From Hyphomicrobium_A sp964405975 (GTDB lineage Bacteria; Pseudomonadota; Alphaproteobacteria; Rhizobiales; Hyphomicrobiaceae), in assembly GCA_964405975.1 (NCBI GenBank), contig CAYOPW010000072.1:1-10777 (forward strand): 10,777 bases of DNA, in the 5' to 3' direction. The position numbers and the translations under genes were made by a program. The notes under the pieces are model-generated. The model saw only the letters and a list, made by a program, of their open reading frames with translations. It did not search any database and was not told the origin of the DNA. Below, piece after piece: positions 1 to 6,432 of this stretch. Each line of letters opens with the position of its first letter. The first letter of the stretch is position 1.

Positions 1-51
1 ACTTGCTTCGGGAGCAAGGGGTCGGGAGTTCGAATCTCCCCGCTCCGACCA
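1..51 (+). tRNA. tRNA-Pro(CGG), 3' part only
   Basis: This is the 3' two thirds of a proline tRNA reading CCG codons; the acceptor 5' strand and D arm lie left of the window. The anticodon stem is 2-6 paired with 14-18, and the 7-nt loop at 7-13 puts anticodon CGG at 9-11. A 5-nt variable region follows at 19-23. The T stem is 24-28 with 36-40 and its loop holds TTCGAAT. The acceptor 3' strand is 41-47, the discriminator is A48, and CCA is encoded at 49-51. I saw no second copy of the tRNA 3' end in the window, so nothing shows it has served as an integration site here. Confidence 0.95.
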
Positions 52-211
52 ATCCACTGTTTGGACCAGTTTCGTCTCGCTGAGACTATGCCGCGGCGCC
101 AGATTCCGTCAAACGCTCCCCAGTTATGGAACTTATCGGTGATGCTGGTTGCGCGCGACGCCGCCTCGGCGATGCCGCCACCGATCGCGCCATATTTGCG
201 AAATTCACCCG

Positions 212-240
212 ACAAACCAGATTGTTTGTATAAGGACAAT
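212..240. promoter_or_regulatory. Overlapping palindromes upstream of the GntR gene, candidate operator
   Basis: ACAAAC (212-217) and GTTTGT (224-229) form a perfect 6-bp inverted repeat with a 6-nt centre. It overlaps a second repeat, ATTGT (221-225) and ACAAT (236-240). The site lies about 70-100 bp before the start codon of the HutC-type regulator at 311. Regulators of this family often bind palindromes in their own leader, so autoregulation is a reasonable inference. No bound site is shown by the sequence alone, and I could not assign a confident promoter here. Confidence 0.35.
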
Positions 241-310
241 ATGTTTCTTTGCAGGACTGCCGATGCTCCCTTGTCGGCCGGCTCAGCGTATCGCGGGGTG
301 AGGCCAGTCT

Positions 311-1036
311 ATGCGTCAAGCTTCCAAGTTCTCAACGCGACATCTCTATCTCCAAGTGCGCGATGCGCTAGCCCAGGAGATTGCGATAGGCGCGCGCAAA
401 GCGGGCGCACTCCTGCCAAACGAGATCGACCTTTCGCGCGAGTTCGGCGTAAGCATAGGCACCATGCGCAAAGCGCTTGAGGTTCTGGCCAAGGAGAAGC
501 TCGTAACGCGGCAGCCCGGGCGCGGCACGCTCGTCTGCGAGCCGCTTAGCGCTGACATTGCCACCCGGTTTGGCAATCTGTTGGGTGAAGACGGCGAGCC
601 GCTCGCGGGCGAAAACAGCTATATTGAAATTTCTGAAGCCTCACCCAACGCTGTGGAGCAAAAAGAGCTCAAGTTACGGCCCAACGAAGCCATCTTGGTC
701 ATCAAGAGAACGTTCGACCATAGGCAGCGGCCGGTCCTCTATGAGAAGATTGCGCTTCCAACGGGCCGGTTTCCCACTTTCGATTTCACGTCCATGGCCA
801 AGTCCTACCGGATCTCAACACTTGCAGACCAGTGCGGCATACATTTGCTTGGCGGCAAGGAGAAAGTGGATGTAGGCACGGCGGACCGCGAGGTTGCCAC
901 ACGCCTTGGCGTCGAGGAGGGCACCCCGGTTCTCCAGATCAGCCGGGTGATGTTCAGCATCGACGATCAACCTTTGGAGCGGCGCCTCGCCCATTGCCGG
1001 GTCGAGGCCGTGCAGTATGTTGCAAAATTTACGTGA
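311..1036 (+). CDS. GntR/HutC-family transcriptional regulator with UTRA domain
   Basis: This 241-aa protein is a DNA-binding regulator. An N-terminal GntR winged helix spans about residues 8-76, with LYLQVRDALAQEI, the FGVSIGTMRKALEVL recognition helix (about 45-59) and the wing QPGRGTLV. An alpha/beta UTRA effector-binding domain covers about 95-236, typified by KRTFDHRQRPVLYEKIALP and the closing segment SRVMFSIDDQPLERR. UTRA domains bind small ligands such as sugars, amino-acid derivatives or phosphonates; which one cannot be told here. The length is normal for HutC-type GntR proteins. The ATG is supported by GGTGAGG seven bases upstream. No transporter or catabolic operon adjoins it; the next gene is a metallo-hydrolase 128 bp downstream, so its regulon is unknown. 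Confidence 0.9.
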   Translation: MRQASKFSTRHLYLQVRDALAQEIAIGARKAGALLPNEIDLSREFGVSIGTMRKALEVLAKEKLVTRQPGRGTLVCEPLSADIATRFGNLLGEDGEPLAGENSYIEISEASPNAVEQKELKLRPNEAILVIKRTFDHRQRPVLYEKIALPTGRFPTFDFTSMAKSYRISTLADQCGIHLLGGKEKVDVGTADREVATRLGVEEGTPVLQISRVMFSIDDQPLERRLAHCRVEAVQYVAKFT

Positions 1037-1164
1037 GCCGCAATCCCGCTCTAAGCAACCTCACCGGGTTGCTCCCGTGTCTAGGATGCTGCGATCGAAT
1101 TTCAACCGATTGGCCGATGTCTGCTCTCGCCGCGGAACGAGCAAGTCCTTATAGTGTCCCAGAA

Positions 1165-2079
1165 ATGACCGACGGACTAAACCTCAAGACAGAGATGGAA
1201 TTCGCCTATGGGGTGCCTAGCCTCATGGTGCCCGGCGTCGCGCGCCTCGTCGCCAACAATGCAAGCAAACTCACCTTCAAGGGTACAAACACCTACCTTG
1301 TCGGATCGGCGTCTCTGGCAGTCATCGACCCGGGGCCTGAGGACCGTGAGCATAAAGAGGCAATTCTCGCCGCCGCGCAGGGCCGTCCCATAGCCCACAT
1401 CATCATCACCCACGCGCATCGCGATCACGTGGAAGGTGTCGCGGCGCTCAAAGCGGAAACAGGTGCCAAGGTATTCGCATTCGGCCACCCACCGGACGCA
1501 GGCAACCTAGACAATGCCGAACACACCGGATCAGAGTATACAGACCATGAGTTTACCCCCGATGTCGGGCTGGCCGATGGCGATCGCATCACAGGCGAGG
1601 ACTGGGAGCTTATGGCTCTCCATACGCCTGGCCACGCGCCTGATCACCTTTGCTTTGCCCTGGAAGGCCGCGGCGTCATTTTCTCCGGTGACCACGTGAT
1701 GGCGTGGAACACCTCCGTCATCGCACCCCCTGAAGGGCGCATGGCCGATTATCTGCGCTCTCTGGAGAAACTACTTGAGCGCAACGATGACGTATTCTTG
1801 CCCGGACACGGCGGCCGCGTTACCGCACCACGCCGCACGGTGAGGGCCTATTTGTTGCATAGACGCTGGCGCGAGCAATCAATTCTCGATGCCGTGCGGA
1901 AGGGAACAAATACGATCCGCAAGCTTGTACCTGCGATTTACCGTGATCTGGATGATGATGTCACGGAAGCAGCGACACTTTCGCTTCGCGCCCACGTCGA
2001 GCACCTGGTGGAACGCGGCCTTATCGCCTGCGACGACGTCGCGAACGTCGACTGCGCCGTCGTCTCTTCTGCACCTTAG
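1165..2079 (+). CDS. Metallo-beta-lactamase-fold hydrolase, LACTB2-like
   Basis: A 304-aa MBL-fold hydrolase, probably cytoplasmic as no signal peptide is visible. The metal-binding motif HAHRDH is at residues 83-88, with further ligand motifs HTPGHAPDH (153-161), SGDH (174-177) and PGHGG (213-217). The last ~80 residues (RRWREQSILDAVRKG onward) look like the winged-helix C-terminal domain of the LACTB2 / RNase-like branch. Members include nucleases and thioesterases; the substrate is not predictable here. The frame is open from 832, but I prefer ATG 1165 because MTDGLNLKTEMEFAYG resembles the family N-terminus; ATG 1117 is the alternative and neither has a good ribosome-binding site. The 3' end overlaps the opposing DUF1499 gene by 59 bp. 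Confidence 0.88.
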   Translation: MTDGLNLKTEMEFAYGVPSLMVPGVARLVANNASKLTFKGTNTYLVGSASLAVIDPGPEDREHKEAILAAAQGRPIAHIIITHAHRDHVEGVAALKAETGAKVFAFGHPPDAGNLDNAEHTGSEYTDHEFTPDVGLADGDRITGEDWELMALHTPGHAPDHLCFALEGRGVIFSGDHVMAWNTSVIAPPEGRMADYLRSLEKLLERNDDVFLPGHGGRVTAPRRTVRAYLLHRRWREQSILDAVRKGTNTIRKLVPAIYRDLDDDVTEAATLSLRAHVEHLVERGLIACDDVANVDCAVVSSAP

Positions 2080-2899
2080 GTTTTTTCTTCGCTGACGTCT
2101 CGGCGACTTTCTCTTTCCGCGTCGGCAAGACCGATTCCAAACGCGTAATGATTTCTTTCAAGATAAGTCGCGTGCGTTCAGCATTGCGGCCAAGATCGTG
2201 CGCGCCATAGCGGGATGCCGATCGAACATCGATGCGTGCATCGTTTGCGTCCCCCGTGACGCGAATTACGACATCATCGTAAAACCCCAGAATCATCGTC
2301 CGATCGACGACTTCCAAAACGCCGGGCTTATCTGTTTCCAGGTTTGGCGCTTCTTGGCGCACGACATTCATTTCCAGGCGGCGCACGGCATCTGTGGCCA
2401 GCTCGAAAGCCTCCTCGCTCGAACGGTTGACCTTGATTGGCCTTATGTCGGGATAGGCCGCAGCCTGTCTCAGCGCAAAGCTCTCACCAGGATACTCGGC
2501 GCTGTTGGCGCTCGGTCCGCGCGCCTTGGCCAGCTCAACAAACGGCGGCGGAGTAACGGTATCCGTCGTCACGTCATTGATCTTGGGCAGTTGTTCATAG
2601 TCCGGCAGAAATAGCATCGGCCACAGCAACAACCCTAGGCTGACGAGCGTGCCAAAAACAATGCGCGATGTACCCGGCCGTCCCGTTCGCCAGATTCCGA
2701 TCGTCGCTACGAGCGCGAGCACCAGCGAAAAAATCGCGCCGGCGAACGCGACGTAGGCCAAATTGAGCGCTTCCGGCGTTGGCAACCCGAACAGGCGATG
2801 CAAGAATCCCGCAGTGATCAAAAGCACCAGCGAGAAAACGGCAATCCGGCTCGTCCAGCGGGCAAAAAAGGATGGCCCCAATGGGCGATTGGATCTCAT
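2021..2899 (-). CDS. DUF1499-domain membrane protein with Arg-rich C-terminal tail
   Basis: A 292-aa protein of unknown function. Three hydrophobic segments near residues 18-37, 45-70 and 80-99 indicate an N-terminal membrane anchor. A soluble DUF1499 domain follows, roughly 115-260, recognisable by IRPIKVNRSSEEAFELA, VVDRTMILGFYDDVVIRV and the RSASRYGAHDLGRNAERTR block. The last 22 residues (271-292) are almost all Lys/Arg; the gene end encoding this tail overlaps the convergent MBL gene (2021-2079) on the opposite strand. The tail may therefore be a by-product of the overlap rather than a selected motif. No strong ribosome-binding site precedes ATG 2899. It lies downstream of the dehydrogenase on the same strand but is separated by ~400 bp and a gene remnant, so it is probably transcribed separately. 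Confidence 0.85.
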   Translation of the reverse strand: MRSNRPLGPSFFARWTSRIAVFSLVLLITAGFLHRLFGLPTPEALNLAYVAFAGAIFSLVLALVATIGIWRTGRPGTSRIVFGTLVSLGLLLWPMLFLPDYEQLPKINDVTTDTVTPPPFVELAKARGPSANSAEYPGESFALRQAAAYPDIRPIKVNRSSEEAFELATDAVRRLEMNVVRQEAPNLETDKPGVLEVVDRTMILGFYDDVVIRVTGDANDARIDVRSASRYGAHDLGRNAERTRLILKEIITRLESVLPTRKEKVAETSAKKKPKVQKRRRRSRRSRRRRRR

Positions 2900-3158
2900 G
2901 CGCGCGCGCCGTCCAGAGCTAGGAAAAGGATCTGCGAACGCTTTCGTTCGTGCAATATCATCTTACGTTTCCCAGCGCCGCGTTATCGTCTGTGCGATGT
3001 TTCAGAGAATAGCGGAGAATCGGAGCAAAAATAGGGGATACTCCCAGAAAGGCTCAAGTCACGGCGGCATGGGATTCCCGTTTGGCGTCAAGGCGGTGGC
3101 GATTAAATTAGCTGCGGGACATTTATGCCGCGCTATGGGCGGCGTCCTGCTAAGACGA
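2900..3158. other. Gene-free spacer between the DUF1499 gene and the PQQ remnant
   Basis: No frame on either strand looks like protein here. The only readable signal is a candidate minus-strand promoter for the DUF1499 gene at 3029-3057, whose spacer holds the small palindrome GGGATACTCCC. Together with the remnant at 3159-3298 it forms a ~400-bp stretch lacking an intact gene. Confidence 0.5.
3029..3057 (-). promoter_or_regulatory. Candidate sigma-70 promoter for the DUF1499 gene
   Basis: On the minus strand TTGAGC (3057-3052) is followed after 17 bases by CTATTT (3034-3029). This resembles the alphaproteobacterial housekeeping pattern TTGAC-17-CTATAT. It lies about 130 bp before ATG 2899. 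The -10 match is partial, so this is tentative. Confidence 0.35.
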
Positions 3159-3298
3159 CTAAGGGCCGAAGCAGTAAAACCAGCCTGTCGCCGTACCGAT
3201 CCAGAGATAGCCGCCAACGATACAAGGTGAGGAAATCACGCGCCGGTCCAGTTTTGGCGCCAGATCTGCTTGCCGGTTTGCGCATCGATGGCGCGAGC
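3159..3298 (-). pseudogene. Frameshifted 3' remnant of a PQQ-type beta-propeller gene
   Basis: Read on the minus strand directly after the dehydrogenase stop, one frame gives ARAIDAQTGKQIW and ends at TGA (3238-3236). The next frame, starting at 3239, gives VISSPCIVGGYLW, then IGTATGWFYCFGP and TAG (3161-3159). Joined, they form one classic blade of a PQQ-like propeller: an A-x-DAxTGK-x-W strand, then SSP-x-VxG-x-(L/V)-W-x-GT-x-x-G-x-x-Y-x-FG. The single frame change and the absence of any upstream blades (that position holds the intact dehydrogenase) mark it as a decayed gene end. Only ~46 residues survive, so I cannot say whether it was a quinoprotein dehydrogenase, a BamB-like protein or another propeller protein. 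Confidence 0.6.
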
Positions 3299-3299
3299 C

Positions 3300-4058
3300 T
3301 TAGATGTGCTGTCCGCCATTGATGTGCAGCTCCGCGCCCGTCACGTAGCTCGATTGCTCGGTGCACAAGAAGTAGATCGCTTTGGCGACTTCCTCCGGCT
3401 GGCCTAGGCGGTGCATCGGAATCTGCTCATCGATAAGCTTACCGGTACCTGCCGAAAGGATCGCGGTATCGATCTCACCGGGTGAGATAGCGTTGACGCG
3501 AATACCGCGCGGCCCGAAATCAGCCGCCATCTCGCGTGTCAGCCCCATCAGCGCCGCTTTAGAGGTGGCATAGGCCGCCCCCGCAAAAGGATGCACCCGG
3601 CTACCGGCAATCGACGTCACGTTAACGACAGCGCCTTTTGCCCGCTGCAGTTCCTCGATTAATCCGCGCGCAAGAATGATTGGCGCGAAGAAGTTTACCT
3701 GAAACACATGCTGCCAGTCTTCAAGCGCTGTCTCGATGGCGCCGAGCCGGGCCCCCTCCTCCCCCTTCGGCGAGATGCCGGCATTGTTGACGAGCGCATT
3801 AAGACGGGCCCCCTGGTCCCTCAGCCGTTCTTTCATTTCCGCGATGGCACGCGCCGTGTCATTCGGATCGGCAAGATCAACTTGAATGTGATCCTCAGGC
3901 CCCATCTCCCAGGGACAATCCTTGGGGAACTCGTGACGCGAGCATGTGAAGACGCGCCAGCCGGCCGAGGCAAAGCGCTTCACTGTAGCGTGCCCGATAC
4001 CGCGCGAGGCACCAGTTAGGATCAATGTCTTTCGATCAGCGTTGGTCGTATTAGGCAT
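3300..4058 (-). CDS. Short-chain dehydrogenase/reductase (classical SDR)
   Basis: A 252-aa NAD(P)-dependent oxidoreductase with a Rossmann fold. The cofactor motif TGASRGIG is at residues 15-22, DLAD at 61-64, the structural NNAG at 91-94, the catalytic Ser at about 149 in NVTSIAGS, and the YATSK active site at 163-167 (Tyr163, Lys167). The PG motif of the substrate loop (ISPGEIDT) and C-terminal NGGQHI complete the fold. The length matches the family's ~250 residues when started at ATG 4058 (MPNTTNADRK). The frame also stays open to an ATG at 4130, but that would add 24 residues without SDR character. The substrate is not predictable. It lies 132 bp downstream of pdxH on the same strand and may be co-transcribed with it. 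Confidence 0.92.
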   Translation of the reverse strand: MPNTTNADRKTLILTGASRGIGHATVKRFASAGWRVFTCSRHEFPKDCPWEMGPEDHIQVDLADPNDTARAIAEMKERLRDQGARLNALVNNAGISPKGEEGARLGAIETALEDWQHVFQVNFFAPIILARGLIEELQRAKGAVVNVTSIAGSRVHPFAGAAYATSKAALMGLTREMAADFGPRGIRVNAISPGEIDTAILSAGTGKLIDEQIPMHRLGQPEEVAKAIYFLCTEQSSYVTGAELHINGGQHI

Positions 4059-4190
4059 GGCCTGAACAATCACAAGCGGCGCCACATCACGCCGGTTCGT
4101 TTTTACGCTAAGGGCCGCGATCCCCGGCATTTGGGTTTGCCCGTGCCTCAGCAGGAGGTCAAGTAAGGCTGCGACGCTGGATTCACTGTC

Positions 4191-4859
4191 TTAGGGGTAG
4201 AGACGCGTCTTGACCCAATCCTCACTCGGTGCTTGCCGTCGAAAGACGACACGCTCGTGAAGCCGGAAAGCGCGTTCGTGCCAAAACTCGATCTCTAACG
4301 GCGTAATCCTGAAGCCCGACCAGTGCGGCGGGCGAGGAATCTTGCCAACAAGGAATTTGGCTGTGTGTACGCCAACCGCTTTTTCGAGCGCAAACATACT
4401 CTCCAGGGGCCGCGACTGCTGCGATGCCCAAGCCGCGATCTGCGCACCACGAGGCCGGGTTGCGAAATAGGCGTCGGCTTCCTCCGGTGTCACGTGGGAA
4501 ACGAGCCCTCGTGCACGCACCTGCCGGTTGAGGCTCTTCCAATAGAACACGAGCGCCGCCTTCGAATTGGCCAAAAGCTCTTCGCCTTTGGCGCTTTCGT
4601 AGTTTGTATAGAAGACAAAGCCACGATCAGAACAGCCCGGAGCATCGAGCCCTTTCAAGAGAACCATGCGCACATTGGGCAGGCCGGCCGAGTCTACCGT
4701 TGCCAATGCCATGGCCGTTGGATTTACGGGCTCGTGCCTGTCGGCTTCTTCTAGCCAATCTTTGAACAATGAAAACGGCTCTCCCGCAGCGGCGAAATCG
4801 CCGGGTGCGCTCCGCTCTTGCTCTCCAGACTTCGACTTCGTGCTCGCGTCGTCGGTCAA
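4191..4859 (-). CDS. pdxH: Pyridoxine/pyridoxamine 5'-phosphate oxidase
   Basis: PdxH is the FMN-dependent cytoplasmic enzyme oxidising pyridoxine or pyridoxamine 5'-phosphate to pyridoxal phosphate, in B6 synthesis and salvage. The 222-aa product has the family motifs in order: RMVLLKG (64-70), FVFYTNYESAKG (81-92), RQVRARG (112-118), ASQQSRPLES (145-154), PRPPHWSGFRI (175-185), FRLHERVVFRR and the hallmark C-terminal RLYP. The start is a rare TTG at 4859. AAGGAG sits seven bases upstream (4867-4872), and an in-frame TGA lies one codon further up (4863-4865), so no earlier start is possible. The next internal ATG would delete 49 residues. The dehydrogenase gene follows downstream; a small exported-protein gene diverges upstream. 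Confidence 0.97.
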   Translation of the reverse strand: MTDDASTKSKSGEQERSAPGDFAAAGEPFSLFKDWLEEADRHEPVNPTAMALATVDSAGLPNVRMVLLKGLDAPGCSDRGFVFYTNYESAKGEELLANSKAALVFYWKSLNRQVRARGLVSHVTPEEADAYFATRPRGAQIAAWASQQSRPLESMFALEKAVGVHTAKFLVGKIPRPPHWSGFRITPLEIEFWHERAFRLHERVVFRRQAPSEDWVKTRLYP

Positions 4860-4866
4860 TACTCAA

Positions 4867-4872
4867 CTCCTT
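4867..4872 (-). promoter_or_regulatory. Ribosome-binding site fixing the TTG start of pdxH
   Basis: AAGGAG on the minus strand, seven bases before TTG 4859-4857. It is one of the clearest Shine-Dalgarno sequences in the window and is what makes the TTG start credible. Confidence 0.8.
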
Positions 4873-5004
4873 GCTCATCGCAGCGCTGGTGCCGAAATCG
4901 CGGCACAGATCTTCAACACCCATTAACTATAAGAGATCATACTTGGCAGCATATCACGCCGCCCGTCGCGGCTCGTAGTGTCATCAATTATCGAGTGAAG
5001 CGTC

Positions 5005-5433
5005 ATGAGTTCGCATCCCTCACTAGTGACCCTGGCCGCCGCTTGCCTCACAGCCTTCGTGATTGTTGCTTTCATTTTTATAAGCTCGAGCTTTGCTCGC
5101 GCCGATGATCGCAAATCCGCAGCCCCGACTGAAACGTGCGAGACAACGAAACGGATCGCGCGTGTGCCCCGCAAGCTGGACGAAAGCGACAAGATTGCCC
5201 TTCTGGAGCGATTCCAATATGCCCTTTCTGAGATCGGCGATGGCTCGACGTACGTTTGGCGCCGCTGGCATGGCGGCCTGTCGGCAACGGTGAATCCAAC
5301 CGCGTCGTTTAAGGACGACCTTGGGCAAGTCTGCCGACACGTCGTTATTTTACTGACTAACGGCAAGCGTACCAAGAAGGCCGAGGGCATCGCCTGCCGG
5401 CTTCCCGGCGGCCGCTGGCAACTCGACGGTTAG
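5005..5433 (+). CDS. Small exported protein, possibly related to 17-kDa-type surface antigens
   Basis: A 142-aa protein whose function I do not know. The N-terminus (about 1-33) is a signal peptide: a hydrophobic core LAAACLTAFVIVAFIFIS ending in SFARA before DD, a plausible signal peptidase I site. There is no lipobox cysteine. The mature part has a charged linker and then a compact domain (about 62-142) with YALSEIGDGSTYVWRR, VNPTASFKDDLGQVCRHV and EGIACRLPGGRWQL. This resembles the C-terminal domain of alphaproteobacterial 17-kDa surface-antigen-like proteins, recalled by pattern only. Mature-part cysteines are C45, C110 and C131; C110 and C131 could form a disulfide. It diverges from pdxH across 145 bp and lies upstream of fabI, which has its own promoter candidate. 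Confidence 0.8.
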   Translation: MSSHPSLVTLAAACLTAFVIVAFIFISSSFARADDRKSAAPTETCETTKRIARVPRKLDESDKIALLERFQYALSEIGDGSTYVWRRWHGGLSATVNPTASFKDDLGQVCRHVVILLTNGKRTKKAEGIACRLPGGRWQLDG

Positions 5434-5462
5434 GCGCGCTACGGCTGTTTTTTTGCGGCCGC

Positions 5463-5492
5463 TTGCAAAGCAGCCCCCGCCCTGTCCTATAT
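5463..5492 (+). promoter_or_regulatory. Promoter candidate for fabI
   Basis: TTGCAA (5463-5468), an 18-base spacer and CTATAT (5487-5492) match the alphaproteobacterial housekeeping pattern well. Transcription would start near 5500, leaving a leader of about 55-60 bases before ATG 5557. The downstream phosphatase gene is probably on the same transcript. Confidence 0.55.
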
Positions 5493-5556
5493 CTAGACCC
5501 GAAGGTGCATTTGTGTAGGATGCCCGCCAATAAAGGCATTAAAGGGTGCAACATTC

Positions 5557-6408
5557 ATGATGGAACCGGCGGCGAGCGCAGGGGTTGCAAAGGGCAACCT
5601 GATGGCCGGCAAGAAGGGCCTCGTCATGGGCGTGGCCAACAATCGTTCGATTGCGTGGGGCATCGCCAAGGCCGCAGCCGCACAAGGCGCCGAGATTGCC
5701 CTTACCTACCAGGGTGATGCCCTGAAGAAGCGAGTGGAGCCATTGGCCGGGGAGCTCGGCTCTCAGCTTGTTCTGCCGTGCGACGTCACAGATCCAGCCT
5801 CAGTCGATGCTCTGTTTGCCAACCTTGAACGCGCGTGGGGCAAGCTCGACTTCCTTGTGCATGCAATAGCATTCTCCGACAAGGCCGAACTCGACGGGCG
5901 CTACGTCGACACCAGTGAGCAAAACTTCACGCAAACGATGCTCGTCTCTTGTTATTCTTTCACCGCCCTTGCTGCGCGAGCTGAAAAGTTGATGCCCGCA
6001 GGCGGTTCTATTCTGACGTTGACCTACTACGGCGCAGAAAAGGTTATGCCACATTACAATGTGATGGGGGTCGCCAAAGCGGCGTTGGAGGCAAGCGTGC
6101 GCTACCTCGCTGCCGATCTTGGCAAAAACAGCATTCGCGTAAATGCCGTTTCGGCCGGACCCATCAAAACGCTTGCCGCGTCTGGAATTTCCGACTTCCG
6201 CTATATTCTCAAGTGGAATGAGTACAATTCGCCGTTGCGCCGGACGGTGACGATCGAAGAGGTGGGGGCCGCTGGCGTTTATTTGCTCTCGGACCTGTCG
6301 CGCGGGGTTACCGGCGAAGTCCACCACGTCGATGCCGGCTACCATGTGCAGGGTATGAAGAACGAGGATGCCCCTGACATCTCGGTGACGAAGAGCGAGG
6401 GCGGTTAA
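5557..6408 (+). CDS. fabI: Enoyl-[acyl-carrier-protein] reductase (NADH), FabI type
   Basis: FabI catalyses the last step of each type II fatty-acid elongation cycle, reducing trans-2-enoyl-ACP with NADH in the cytoplasm. The 283-aa protein has the FabI form of the SDR fold: GLVMGVANNRSIAWGIA (21-37), VHAIAFSDKAELDG (101-114), TLTYYGAEKVMPHYNVMGVAK with Tyr157, catalytic Tyr167 and Lys174 (Y-x6-K), then AGPIKTLAASGI. The residue aligned with E. coli Gly93 is Ala105. The C-terminal ~15 residues after HHVDAGYHVQGM are variable. ATG 5557 and ATG 5560 are adjacent; AAGGG about ten bases upstream is a modest ribosome site. ATG 5602 (MAGKKGLVMG) would also leave the fold intact, but I favour the longer form. 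The phosphatase gene starts 24 bp downstream. Confidence 0.96.
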   Translation: MMEPAASAGVAKGNLMAGKKGLVMGVANNRSIAWGIAKAAAAQGAEIALTYQGDALKKRVEPLAGELGSQLVLPCDVTDPASVDALFANLERAWGKLDFLVHAIAFSDKAELDGRYVDTSEQNFTQTMLVSCYSFTALAARAEKLMPAGGSILTLTYYGAEKVMPHYNVMGVAKAALEASVRYLAADLGKNSIRVNAVSAGPIKTLAASGISDFRYILKWNEYNSPLRRTVTIEEVGAAGVYLLSDLSRGVTGEVHHVDAGYHVQGMKNEDAPDISVTKSEGG

Positions 6409-6432
6409 TGCGACCCAAGCGGGTCTAACGCA

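Noticed and set aside
1..51. tRNA-Pro as attachment site of a genomic island
   Set aside because: No repeat of the tRNA 3' end, integrase or atypical gene content is visible in the window.
832..1164. N-terminal extension of the MBL hydrolase back to 832
   Set aside because: It overlaps the GntR gene in another frame and encodes non-family sequence; the MBL domain is complete from ATG 1165.
2763..3230. Plus-strand open frame of 155 codons
   Set aside because: Its first part is antisense to the DUF1499 gene and the rest crosses a non-coding spacer and the PQQ remnant; no domain was recognised.
4059..4130. Longer dehydrogenase start at ATG 4130
   Set aside because: It would add 24 residues without SDR character; the ~252-aa form from 4058 matches the family length.
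4958..4972. GCCGC-CCGTC-GCGGC hairpin in the pdxH/exported-protein divergent region
   Set aside because: Only 5 bp of GC-rich pairing, common by chance at this composition; no promoter could be aligned with it.
5408..5462. T-run (5448-5454) after the small exported protein gene as an intrinsic terminator, flanked by two GCGGCCGC octamers
   Set aside because: No stable stem directly precedes the T-run; only a 4-bp GCCG/CGGC pair with a 27-base loop could be drawn. The octamers are NotI-like sequences that also occur at 1811 and 6804 by composition.
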